This document shows positions 54,076-62,509 of a stretch of 64,000 bases of DNA, one piece after another. The translations under genes were made by a program, and so were the position numbers. How positions within the stretch are numbered: the stretch's first letter is position 1; every line of letters begins with the position of its first letter. The DNA is from an uncultured Pelagibacteraceae bacterium (GTDB lineage Bacteria; Pseudomonadota; Alphaproteobacteria; Pelagibacterales; Pelagibacteraceae), in assembly GCA_902571055.1 (NCBI GenBank), contig CACGAM010000002.1, positions 62,001 to 126,000 on the forward strand, in the 5' to 3' direction. Under the pieces are notes generated by a model. The model worked only from the letters and a program-made list of their open reading frames with translations. It was not told the origin of the DNA and did no database searches.

Positions 54076-55122
54076 ATGCCCAGTGAACAAAAAATAACAT
54101 GCTCAAATATATGGAAGTTATTTGGGCCAGATGAAAAGAGAATTATAAAGGAATTAGATAAAAATTTAACAATAAAAGAGGTTCAGGAAAAAACTGGCCA
54201 TGTAGTTGCAGTTAAGGATGTAAGTTTTTCAATTCAAAAAGGCGAGACATTTGTAGTAATGGGTCTGTCAGGAAGCGGCAAGTCAACATTAGTTAGATGT
54301 ATTTCTAGGTTAATAGAGCCTACAACAGGCACAGTAAAGATGGATGATGTTGAGGTCACAAAGATGAGCAGCACTCAATTGCTTGATCTAAGACGAAATA
54401 AAATGAGCATGGTATTCCAACATTTTGGATTATTTCCACATAGGACAGTCCTTGAAAATATTGGATATGGTTTAGAAATTAGAGGTAACAAAAAACAAGA
54501 TAGAATTGATAAATCAATGGAGGTCCTAAAAATGGTTGGTCTAGAAGGTTGGCACAAAAATTATCCAAGAGAATTGTCAGGAGGTATGCAGCAAAGAGTA
54601 GGACTGGCAAGAGCTCTAGCTGTTGATCCTGAAATTTTAATTTTCGACGAGCCATTTTCTGCTTTAGATCCTTTGATCAGAAGAGAAATGCAGGACGAAT
54701 TATTAAAAATTCAAGAGAAATTGCAAAAAACTATGGTTTTTATTACTCACGATTTTTTAGAGGCAATTAAGATGGGGGATCACATTGCAATTATGAAAGA
54801 TGGAGAAGTGTCTCAAGTGGGAACACCTGAAGAGATAGTAGCAAATCCAAAAGATCAATATGTTAAAGATTTTTGTGAGGATGTACCTAAATATAAAGTT
54901 TTAAGTGCTGGAAAAGTAATGAGAACAGATTGTTGTGATGAAACGAAAAATTTATTTTCAAAAAAAACAGATTGTATTATGGATAATTTAAAAATTGAAA
55001 CTTTGATCGATAAATTAGTAGACTCGGACAAAAGCTATCCAGTTGTATGTAACGAAACTGGTGATCTTTTAGGTGAAATAGACAGGTCTATTGTTATGAA
55101 ATCAATGAAATCTAAGTCTTAA
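54076..55122 (+). CDS. Quaternary-amine ABC transporter ATP-binding protein, ProV type
   Basis: The 348-residue ATPase has Walker A GLSGSGKST, LSGGMQQRVGLARAL, Walker B ILIFDEPFSALDPL and HDFLEAIKMGDH, with the ProV-type N-terminal extension (LDKNLTIKEVQEKTGHVVAVKDVSF). The C terminus has a short CBS-like remnant. It is divergent from the fused permease and is its most likely partner. A TATAAA six bases before the ATG suggests a near-leaderless transcript. Cys-rich motifs near 290-310 (TDCCDE) are unusual. Confidence 0.93.
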   Translation: MPSEQKITCSNIWKLFGPDEKRIIKELDKNLTIKEVQEKTGHVVAVKDVSFSIQKGETFVVMGLSGSGKSTLVRCISRLIEPTTGTVKMDDVEVTKMSSTQLLDLRRNKMSMVFQHFGLFPHRTVLENIGYGLEIRGNKKQDRIDKSMEVLKMVGLEGWHKNYPRELSGGMQQRVGLARALAVDPEILIFDEPFSALDPLIRREMQDELLKIQEKLQKTMVFITHDFLEAIKMGDHIAIMKDGEVSQVGTPEEIVANPKDQYVKDFCEDVPKYKVLSAGKVMRTDCCDETKNLFSKKTDCIMDNLKIETLIDKLVDSDKSYPVVCNETGDLLGEIDRSIVMKSMKSKS

Positions 55123-55123
55123 A

Positions 55124-56056
55124 TTAATAAAATTTTTTATTACCTCTAACCGGTTTATTTTTTTGAGCATCTCTCCAAATAATAATAAATCCTGCTGATA
55201 CTATCAATAATACACCAGGAAATAGCTGAGACCATGGAGCTTCATTAAAAAATAACCACCCTAATAAAAATGATGAGGGAATACCAAAATATTCAAATGA
55301 TGCTAACTTACTTACTGATATAAGTCTGTAAGCATAAACAAATAGAATTGCAGCTGATCCTCCAAGAATACCTGTTAGAATCATAAGCATTAGGTCTCTT
55401 GCACTATTTATATTAAAATTACTTGATAAAATAATAAATAATATTAGAGCCCCAATTACATTAAACAGTAATGTATAAAATTGAATTTTTGAGGTTGAGT
55501 AACCTTTGGGAATAAACTTTAAAATTATAACAGAGAAAGCCCACGCGATAGCAGTAAATATTGAAAATATTGAATAAAAATTGAAAATATCACTAGTTGG
55601 TTTTAGTATTAAGACAACACCAATAAAGCCAACAATAATTGCAGACCATCTATAAATACCAACTTTATCATTTAAGAAAAAAATTGACAAAATCACTATA
55701 AAAAAAGGAGATGAAAATGTTAAAGTCATAGCAGTTGCAAATTCAACATTAATAACTGAGATAAAAATAAACAAATTCATAGCCAGAAAACTTAATCCTC
55801 TTAAACAACTAAGAATTATAAATTTATTGGTAACTTTTTTAAAAAGAGATGAGTACTCTTGAGTAAATAGCAGTAATATTAATAGTGGAATGATTGCAAA
55901 AAAATTTCTAAACACAGCTAATTTAAATACTGAATAATCATTACCGATAAGTCTTATAACAACAAGATATAGGTCAACGCACACAACCCCAAGTAACATT
56001 GCAAAGATTGCAAGAAATGTTTTTTTTAAATCTGTCTTTTCTGAAATAATTTTCAT
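55124..56056 (-). CDS. EamA/DMT family transporter
   Basis: The 310-residue membrane protein has ten hydrophobic segments in two EamA repeats, including FAMLLGVVCVDLYLVVIRL, AVFRNFFAIIPLLILL, ATAMTLTFSSPFFIVILSIFFL and IIVGFIGVVLILKPTSD. It is similar in organisation to the EamA protein at 39.5 kb but clearly separate. The substrate is unknown. It is convergent with the ATPase gene, separated by one base. Confidence 0.9.
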   Translation of the reverse strand: MKIISEKTDLKKTFLAIFAMLLGVVCVDLYLVVIRLIGNDYSVFKLAVFRNFFAIIPLLILLLFTQEYSSLFKKVTNKFIILSCLRGLSFLAMNLFIFISVINVEFATAMTLTFSSPFFIVILSIFFLNDKVGIYRWSAIIVGFIGVVLILKPTSDIFNFYSIFSIFTAIAWAFSVIILKFIPKGYSTSKIQFYTLLFNVIGALILFIILSSNFNINSARDLMLMILTGILGGSAAILFVYAYRLISVSKLASFEYFGIPSSFLLGWLFFNEAPWSQLFPGVLLIVSAGFIIIWRDAQKNKPVRGNKKFY

Positions 56057-56094
56057 GTATAATATGTTATTTTAGTATAGATTTTTAATTAAAT

Positions 56095-57288
56095 ATGCAA
56101 AATTTTAAATTAAATGAACAAGATTTGCTGAGTAATCAAGATTGGACATTTCCCACATTCACAGCCTATGGGCCAGGAAGATTTAAAGAAATTGGAAAGT
56201 TTTGTAAAAATTTTAAAATTATTAATCCATTAATTGTAATAGACAGTGGAAGTACAAAATTACCTTTTATAAATGAACTACAAAATTTACTTTCAGATGC
56301 AAAAATAAAATCTAATATTTACTCAAATATTTCGCCAAATCCTAGAGATGATGAAATTGATGGTGGCTGCAAAGTTTTTAAAGAAGGTAATCACGATGCA
56401 ATTATAGCAATAGGTGGAGGTAGTGCCATGGATGGAGGTAAAGCAATTTCCTTAACAGTAAACAGCGGAATTCCACTATGGGACTTTGAGTTTTTAGACA
56501 AAGTACCAAGGGATTTGAAAGGCACAAATCCTTTTCCAAAACTTATTACAATACCAACAACTTCTGGAACTGGAGCAGAAACAGAGATTACTGCGATGGT
56601 TACAGATACAAAAAAAGGAATGAAATTTTGTTTATGGCACCCCGAAGCTAGACCTTGTCTTGCTCTAGTTGATCCAGAACTAACTTTAAAATTACCAGCA
56701 AATTTAACTGCGTGGACAGGTATTGATGCAATGATACATGCTATTGAAGGGTACAGTGTTCCATTATTTCATCCATTATGTGATGGCTCTGCTTTAGAAA
56801 GTTTAAATTTAATTTCTAAATCTTTATATCTTGCAGTTGAGGAACCAGACAACCTAGTAGCAAGAGGAGGCATGATTGTTGGGTCTTATTTAGGAGGAGT
56901 TGCATTTTTAAAAGGTCTAGGACTTGTTCATGCAATATCACATATGGTTGGAGCTGAATATAATACACATCACGGTTTAACAAATGCAATTATACTTCCA
57001 GCAGTAATGGAATATAATTTACCTGGCTTAGAAGAAAAAGTTAAACGAATGTCGGCAGCAATGCAATTCACAGATCATTCGGTTGATGGTTTCAAAAATA
57101 ATTTAAATCAAATGTTAGATAGATTAAAAATACCAAATGGATTAAATGAAATTGGTGTACCTGAAGATTGTTATGAGAGGATAGCGAAAAAATCTATGTT
57201 AGATCAAGCTTATGGTCAAAATCCTAAGAAAGCCACACTAGACGAAGTTAAAGAATTAACTTTAAAGAGTATTAAAAAAGCTAGATAG
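56095..57288 (+). CDS. Iron-containing alcohol dehydrogenase
   Basis: The 397-residue group III (Fe-type) dehydrogenase has the NAD motif AIGGGSAMDGGKA, then TIPTTSGTGAE. Metal-ligand regions TGIDAMIHAIEGYSVPLFHPL, GLGLVHAISHMVGAEYNTHHGLTNA carry the Asp and three His ligands. It interconverts a primary alcohol or semialdehyde and its aldehyde. Operonic with an amidase seven bases downstream and an EamA transporter, it probably acts on a released side chain. The substrate is unknown. Confidence 0.9.
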   Translation: MQNFKLNEQDLLSNQDWTFPTFTAYGPGRFKEIGKFCKNFKIINPLIVIDSGSTKLPFINELQNLLSDAKIKSNIYSNISPNPRDDEIDGGCKVFKEGNHDAIIAIGGGSAMDGGKAISLTVNSGIPLWDFEFLDKVPRDLKGTNPFPKLITIPTTSGTGAETEITAMVTDTKKGMKFCLWHPEARPCLALVDPELTLKLPANLTAWTGIDAMIHAIEGYSVPLFHPLCDGSALESLNLISKSLYLAVEEPDNLVARGGMIVGSYLGGVAFLKGLGLVHAISHMVGAEYNTHHGLTNAIILPAVMEYNLPGLEEKVKRMSAAMQFTDHSVDGFKNNLNQMLDRLKIPNGLNEIGVPEDCYERIAKKSMLDQAYGQNPKKATLDEVKELTLKSIKKAR

Positions 57289-57294
57289 CATTAA

Positions 57295-58695
57295 ATGCTA
57301 GAGACAAAAACAGTTTCAGAGATCATCAATCATATAAAATTTAAAGATTTATCCATTAAAGAGGTGATTGAATATTATTTAAATATTATAGAAAAGTTAA
57401 ATCCTAAAATAAACTCAATAGTTTCAATTAAAAATAAAAAAGAAATTATAGAAGGGGCAGAAAAAAAAAGTAATACAAAATTTTGTGGGCTTCCAATTGC
57501 AATTAAAGATTTATCTGATGTCGTTGGTTTTTATACGACTTATGGATATCCAGGTACCAAAAATTACAGTCCAAATAAAAATTCTTTTTTTGTAGATAAG
57601 TTACTAGAAGCAGGTATAACAATAATTGGAAAAACCAATACCGCAGAACTTGGAGTAGGTGGTCAAACAATTAACAGATTATTCGGTCCTACTTCAAATG
57701 TTTACGATGTTACGAAATGTGCAGCCGGTTCTAGTGGCGGAGCAAGTACTGCTGTTGCATCAGGAATGTTACCTTTTGCCGATGGAACAGATCAAATGGG
57801 GTCTTGTAGAGCACCCGCAGCTTTTGCTAACATATATGGATTTAGACCGACGACAGGACTAATAGCCTCTGACAGAACTTTTCAGGATCCAAAAATTCCA
57901 GTTTTAACTACTCCAGGATGTTTTGCAAAAACACCAGAAGATATGTCATTACTATTGGACTCAATTGTAGGGTCAAACAATAACGATCCACTTTCATTTG
58001 ACTTAGATAGCCAATTTGAATTTAGCAATTTAACAGATAAAGAATTCTCAAAAATTAAAATAGTTTTATTAGAGGATGTAATTGAAAACTACCATTTTGA
58101 AAAAGGTATAATTGAAATGTGTAATAATAAACTTAATAAACTTAAAGATCATTTGAAGGTTGAGTCTATCAACTCAAAATTAAAAACATCTGATATTTGG
58201 GATAGCTGGACATGTTTTCGAGCTAAAGGAATTTTTAATGATACAAAAAATATGCAAATCCGAAATATCAATGATATGTCTGAACAAGCAATTTGGGAAT
58301 ATAACAAAGGATCTAAAATTAATGATGATGATATAAAAATTGCATTTGATAAAAAAAACAATTCTCTTATTCAGATAGAGGAAATATTCAAAAAATTTGA
58401 CTTTATAATTCTTCCTTCATCACAAGTTTTTCCGTTTAATAAAAATATTCAATATCCAAAAAAAATAAATGAACAAGAACTTGATACTTACCATAGATGG
58501 TTGGAGGTATTTATCATTTCAAGTTTGTTTGATTTACCGACTTTGACAGTTCCAATTGGATTTAATGAAACTGGTAGCCCAATGGGTTTACAAATTATAG
58601 CTAAGAAGGGGGATGATATTAAACTTTTGTCCTTTGCAAAAACTTATGAGAAAATTTATAAATACTCTAATATAAAGCCCAAATTTAAATTATGA
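57295..58695 (+). CDS. Amidase signature family hydrolase
   Basis: The 466-residue amidase has the Ser-cisSer-Lys triad: Lys in CGLPIAIKDLSDV, the Gly/Ser-rich CAAGSSGGASTAVASG, and the nucleophile in GTDQMGSCRAPAAFANIYG. The canonical reading at that position is GTDTGGS, so GTDQMGS is slightly unusual, but the Ser is kept. It hydrolyses an amide; carboxamide, N-acyl or cyclic substrates are all possible. GatA is unlikely because no GatB or GatC lies nearby. It overlaps the EamA gene by four bases. Confidence 0.87.
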   Translation: MLETKTVSEIINHIKFKDLSIKEVIEYYLNIIEKLNPKINSIVSIKNKKEIIEGAEKKSNTKFCGLPIAIKDLSDVVGFYTTYGYPGTKNYSPNKNSFFVDKLLEAGITIIGKTNTAELGVGGQTINRLFGPTSNVYDVTKCAAGSSGGASTAVASGMLPFADGTDQMGSCRAPAAFANIYGFRPTTGLIASDRTFQDPKIPVLTTPGCFAKTPEDMSLLLDSIVGSNNNDPLSFDLDSQFEFSNLTDKEFSKIKIVLLEDVIENYHFEKGIIEMCNNKLNKLKDHLKVESINSKLKTSDIWDSWTCFRAKGIFNDTKNMQIRNINDMSEQAIWEYNKGSKINDDDIKIAFDKKNNSLIQIEEIFKKFDFIILPSSQVFPFNKNIQYPKKINEQELDTYHRWLEVFIISSLFDLPTLTVPIGFNETGSPMGLQIIAKKGDDIKLLSFAKTYEKIYKYSNIKPKFKL

Positions 58696-59591
58696 AAAGA
58701 CACAAACATCATTTTAAAATTGCATTAGCTTTAGCTGTATCAGCGGGAGCTTGGGGAATTTACTGGTTGCCTCAGAGATATTTAGAAGCTGGAGGTTTAA
58801 CTGGTGGATGGGGAACAATAGCTCAAATGATAATAGGTGTTCTTTTATTGCTGCCTATTGCAATATGGCGAGGTTTTAAAAAAAAAGATACAGGTTTTGA
58901 GCTCCCAGTTACAGGATTTCTAGTTGGTGGAGGCTTTATTTGTTACGCGCTTAGTTTTCTTTTAACAGATGTAATAAGAGCACTAATATTATTTTATATG
59001 ACACCTATATGGACAACAATCTTCGAAATAATGTTTTTAAAAAAAAAGCCAGGGTGGCAAAGAGCTGTAACGTTAACTTTAGCTCTGGCGGGCTTATGGA
59101 TTGTATTTAGTAAAAATACTATTCTGCCCTTACCAGAAAATGCTGGAGATTGGATTGCATTAATAGGAGGTGCTATGTTCGCCGGTGGAATGATAAGGCT
59201 TGAAATAGTTAAAACAGATGGTGTGTTTCCGATTATTTTTTCATTCTTTTTTTATGGCGCTTTATTTAATATAGCTGCAGGATTTATTTTATCTGAATAT
59301 TTAGGTCCAATGCCTAATTTGGATGCGTTTATATCAATGTCTTTTTTTCTAATTTGTCTTTCTATTTTTTATTTCATCCCAACTGGAATAGTGATCTTAT
59401 GGGCTCCAAGTAAGTTGGGTGCAGGCTTATGTTCAATATTATTTTTAACCGAAATTGTTGTTGGAGTAGTGAGTTCTAGTCTTTTGACTGATGAACCGTT
59501 CGGATGGAGAGAGGTCGTTGGAAGCGCAATGATTATTTTAGGCGGTATTTTAGCAGTTGTTCTGTCTCCAAAAGACGATAAAGCTACTTAA
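58692..59591 (+). CDS. EamA/DMT family transporter
   Basis: The 299-residue membrane protein has about ten hydrophobic segments, with an early AGAWGIYWLPQRYLEAGGLTGGW, a middle ALILFYMTPIWTTIFEIMFLKK and a late GVVSSSLLTDEPFGWREVVGSAMIILGGI. It is another EamA-type exporter, different from the two others here. Its overlap with the amidase gene suggests it moves a substrate or product of that operon. Its stop shares TTAA with the convergent serine-hydrolase gene. Confidence 0.88.
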   Translation: MKRHKHHFKIALALAVSAGAWGIYWLPQRYLEAGGLTGGWGTIAQMIIGVLLLLPIAIWRGFKKKDTGFELPVTGFLVGGGFICYALSFLLTDVIRALILFYMTPIWTTIFEIMFLKKKPGWQRAVTLTLALAGLWIVFSKNTILPLPENAGDWIALIGGAMFAGGMIRLEIVKTDGVFPIIFSFFFYGALFNIAAGFILSEYLGPMPNLDAFISMSFFLICLSIFYFIPTGIVILWAPSKLGAGLCSILFLTEIVVGVVSSSLLTDEPFGWREVVGSAMIILGGILAVVLSPKDDKAT

Positions 59592-60745
59592 TATTTATCA
59601 TTAACTATATCTATCAACATATTTATCATGTCTTTTTTGTAACTTTCTTTAGTAGCTGATTTAGTTTCAAGGACTGAAAAAAAAGCAGCTACATTTCCTG
59701 TTTTAAGATTAATTGCTAAATACTGACCACCATAACCAGAATGACCAATGACATTTCCTGAAGTCATAGTTGAATTGGAATAGTATAAATATTTATTTTT
59801 TGATAGCTCCATATATTTTGGACAAATATTTTTAATTGTTTGATTTAAAAACTTTACGGATCCAATTTGTCTTTTTCCAACCCCTTTACCTTTTCTTGCA
59901 AATAAAAGTCCCATTCTTAAAAAATCTCTTGTAATTAAACATCCTCCACCTGATAACCATGGCATTCCATATCTATCCGATGCAATATAAAGACCATCTT
60001 CAAATCCCGCTGCCTCTACTACTGATAAGACCCAATCTCTTAAAGGTATTCCACTAATTTTTTCAATTATTAATCCAATAACATCTGTATTTGCAGATTT
60101 ATAAAGTGCGTATTCAGAATTATTTTTTAAACCTCTATTTTTAATATTTTTTATAGTATTTAAATATTGTTCTTGGCTTAGTTTAATCTGTCCTGATTTC
60201 GGTAGCCGCCAACCTCCAACAGGTTCGTGCATAAATGAAGATGAATATGCTTTGGTGTAGTCTTCTGTATATGCGTTTACAACATTCATGTTTAAAATAT
60301 CTTGAACTTTTGCGTTTGCATATCCACTACCTATTTTAGGAAGATAGTATGAAACATTTTTGTTTAAATTAATTTTCTTATTCTTTAAAAGCTCACCTAC
60401 AAATAAATTTGCAAACATTTTAGTAATCGACATTATTGTTTGAGGTTGGCTATAAGAAAAATCTTTTGCATATTTTTCAAACAAGATACTTTGACCATTT
60501 CCGACAATTAAAGAACAGAAAGATTTGCTCTTTGTTAATCTTTTAACAAGGGGCTTTACTCCAATTTTTTTTTTGTAATTTTTTTTAAGTTTTAAAACCA
60601 AGTCTGACCTCAAAAAAAGCCCATATCTATTTATTTTGTGAAGGTTTCTATAACCAAATCTTCTTGTTTTAGGAAGATTCCATAAAGCTTTGTTATCTTT
60701 GATAGTAGCTAGCTCAGGATTTTTATATGATATTATTTTAGCCAA
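59588..60745 (-). CDS. Beta-lactamase-fold serine hydrolase
   Basis: The 385-residue protein has the serine beta-lactamase/class C SxxK motif (QTIMSITKMFANLFVGEL), a YxN-like region reading ALYKSANTDVIGLIIEKISG, and HSGYGGQYLAI near the C terminus in the KTG-equivalent position. Family members are penicillin-binding-like, esterases or D-aminopeptidases. No clear signal peptide is seen, so a cytoplasmic or non-classical role is likely. It overlaps the msrA gene by eight bases. Confidence 0.85.
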   Translation of the reverse strand: MAKIISYKNPELATIKDNKALWNLPKTRRFGYRNLHKINRYGLFLRSDLVLKLKKNYKKKIGVKPLVKRLTKSKSFCSLIVGNGQSILFEKYAKDFSYSQPQTIMSITKMFANLFVGELLKNKKINLNKNVSYYLPKIGSGYANAKVQDILNMNVVNAYTEDYTKAYSSSFMHEPVGGWRLPKSGQIKLSQEQYLNTIKNIKNRGLKNNSEYALYKSANTDVIGLIIEKISGIPLRDWVLSVVEAAGFEDGLYIASDRYGMPWLSGGGCLITRDFLRMGLLFARKGKGVGKRQIGSVKFLNQTIKNICPKYMELSKNKYLYYSNSTMTSGNVIGHSGYGGQYLAINLKTGNVAAFFSVLETKSATKESYKKDMINMLIDIVNDKY

Positions 60746-61193
60746 ACTTTAAAGACTTATTTTTTTCATACTTTTGATGGTAGCCCTCAGCCTTACAATA
60801 ATTTTTTTCTTTTGAAACCTTTGTTGAAACTTTTCCATCTAGTTTTTTATTCATTTCATCTAATACTTTTTCAGCAATCTTTTTTTCCTCATCATTTGCA
60901 TAAAAAATTTCTGATCTATATTGAATCCCAACATATGTACCTTGTCGATTAACTTGTGTAGAGTCGTGAAGTTCAAAAAATAATCTAACCATATCCTCAT
61001 ATGATTTTGTTTTTTCATCATACTGAACTTTTACTACTTCTATATGACCTGTATCACCACCACATACAGCTTTATATGTTATATTTGGCTCATCCCCACC
61101 ACAATATCCACACTCAGTAGATATTATTCCATCAATACCTTCGTATTTTTTTTCGTCCCAAAAACAACCTATTCCGCCAATGAATGTTTTCAT
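60738..61193 (-). CDS. msrA: Peptide methionine sulfoxide reductase A
   Basis: The 151-residue enzyme reduces methionine-S-sulfoxide in proteins. The catalytic Cys is in GGIGCFWDEKKY (GCFW) and the family features TECGYCGGDEPNITYKAVCGGDTGHIEVVKVQYDE, FFELHDSTQVNRQGTYVGIQYRS and EGYHQKY are intact. It is slightly shorter than E. coli MsrA. It is co-transcribed with the beta-lactamase-fold gene and follows the homocysteine-methyltransferase-like gene by 14 bases. Confidence 0.95.
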   Translation of the reverse strand: MKTFIGGIGCFWDEKKYEGIDGIISTECGYCGGDEPNITYKAVCGGDTGHIEVVKVQYDEKTKSYEDMVRLFFELHDSTQVNRQGTYVGIQYRSEIFYANDEEKKIAEKVLDEMNKKLDGKVSTKVSKEKNYCKAEGYHQKYEKNKSLKFG

Positions 61194-61207
61194 AAGTTAA
61201 TAATATA

Positions 61208-62119
61208 TTAATTTTTTAGAATTGATATTGCTTTTATTTCTTCTACTCCAATACCACAGCATCCACCGATTATCTGAGCTCCGTTATTTTTCCAACTTTT
61301 GGCTTTATCTAAATAATCTTTTGGTTGAATGTTATCTATAAATTTCCACTTAGGTTTTTCAAAATAACCTCGGTTTGGATATGCGCCAATTATCTGATTA
61401 TAATTATCTTTTAATATTTTTATAGCCTCATCTGTAACACTCATATTTGAATGTGCTACTAAGATTGGTCCTGTGTGAATTTGTTTAAATTTATACAATG
61501 ACTCTTTAAAATTTTCATAAATCTGTGGTTTATCATTTTTTACGTCATCATCATATCCAAGATAAATTTCCTTATTTTTGTCGAATACGCACGATATAGA
61601 GAGCCAAATAGGTAAATTTATATTCTTAGAACATTTTAAAAGAGCTTCAACGATTTCTGATTGAGATGACATTGCCTCTAATATTATTAAATCAACGCCT
61701 GAATTAGATAAAATTTTTAAATGCTCATTAAAACTGGGTAACATATTTTCTAGTCCATCTTTTAAAAAATAACCGTAAGTAGATACTGATCCTGCGACAG
61801 CAACATTCCTCCCACTAGCTGCATCTTTTGCAATTTTAACACTTTTTAAATTACATTCCTCAATTAGGTTTTCATAACCATATTTTTTCATAGATATAGG
61901 TGTAGAGGCATATGTATTTGTAGTAATCACATCGGCACCTGCATTGATATAATTTTTATGAACTTTTAATAATTCATTTGGGCTATCTATAGAACACCTC
62001 CCACACCATAAACCTTTATCCATTTTTGCACCGAGTTTTTGAAGTTCTCCCCCAATACCTCCGTCTAAAATTATCGTCTTACCTTGATTTAATTTTTCCT
62101 CAATAAATGAATATGTCAT
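61208..62119 (-). CDS. Homocysteine S-methyltransferase-like protein
   Basis: The 303-residue (beta/alpha)8 protein has the family start ILDGGIGGELQKLGA, GADVITTNTYASTP and a terminal GGCCGIG with two of the three expected zinc cysteines. The third, usually in a GINC motif, reads HSNM here (ILVAHSNMSVTDEA), so the zinc site appears altered. It may be a methyltransferase acting on a different thiol or betaine, or a non-catalytic relative. It is upstream of msrA and downstream of a VOC gene. Confidence 0.82.
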   Translation of the reverse strand: MTYSFIEEKLNQGKTIILDGGIGGELQKLGAKMDKGLWCGRCSIDSPNELLKVHKNYINAGADVITTNTYASTPISMKKYGYENLIEECNLKSVKIAKDAASGRNVAVAGSVSTYGYFLKDGLENMLPSFNEHLKILSNSGVDLIILEAMSSQSEIVEALLKCSKNINLPIWLSISCVFDKNKEIYLGYDDDVKNDKPQIYENFKESLYKFKQIHTGPILVAHSNMSVTDEAIKILKDNYNQIIGAYPNRGYFEKPKWKFIDNIQPKDYLDKAKSWKNNGAQIIGGCCGIGVEEIKAISILKN

Positions 62120-62124
62120 TTAAA

Positions 62125-62508
62125 CTATTTGTTATTTGTAAATGCACAGATTTTGTTCCCATCTAAATCGCGAATATATGAATAGTAAACACCAGAACCC
62201 TCAGGTCTTTCACCACCACTTCCTTCACTAGTACCACCGGCTTTTAAAGCAATCTCGTGAAATTTATCTACTATTTCTCTTGATGAAACTAAAAAAGAAA
62301 CTTGTGTTCCATTTCCAAATGTTGCAGTTTTTTTATTTGCAGGTTTAGTTACATAAAATTCAATACTACCATCACCATTATTTTGTGTGTAGCCTGCACA
62401 AACATCATCAGTATCTTTTCTCATTAAATTTATAATTTTTAGAACTTCATCATAAAAAATAATTGCCTTATCAAGATTGTTAGTTCCAACCATTACATAA
62501 CCAATCAT
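62125..62508 (-). CDS. VOC (glyoxalase/bleomycin resistance) family protein
   Basis: The 127-residue protein has a typical VOC fold: GYVMVGTNNLDKAIIFYDEVLKIINL, IEFYVTKPANKK, QVSFLVSSREIVDKFHEIALKAGG and YYSYIRDLDGNKICAF. Members are metal-dependent small-molecule enzymes or binders. The substrate is unknown. It lies one base from the aldehyde dehydrogenase gene and five bases from the homocysteine-methyltransferase-like gene, in a single minus-strand operon of at least five genes. Confidence 0.9.
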   Translation of the reverse strand: MIGYVMVGTNNLDKAIIFYDEVLKIINLMRKDTDDVCAGYTQNNGDGSIEFYVTKPANKKTATFGNGTQVSFLVSSREIVDKFHEIALKAGGTSEGSGGERPEGSGVYYSYIRDLDGNKICAFTNNK

Positions 62509-62509
62509 T

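Noticed and set aside
57295-58695. GatA subunit of tRNA amidotransferase
   Set aside because: No gatB or gatC nearby, and the operon with an Fe-type alcohol dehydrogenase and an EamA exporter suggests catabolism.
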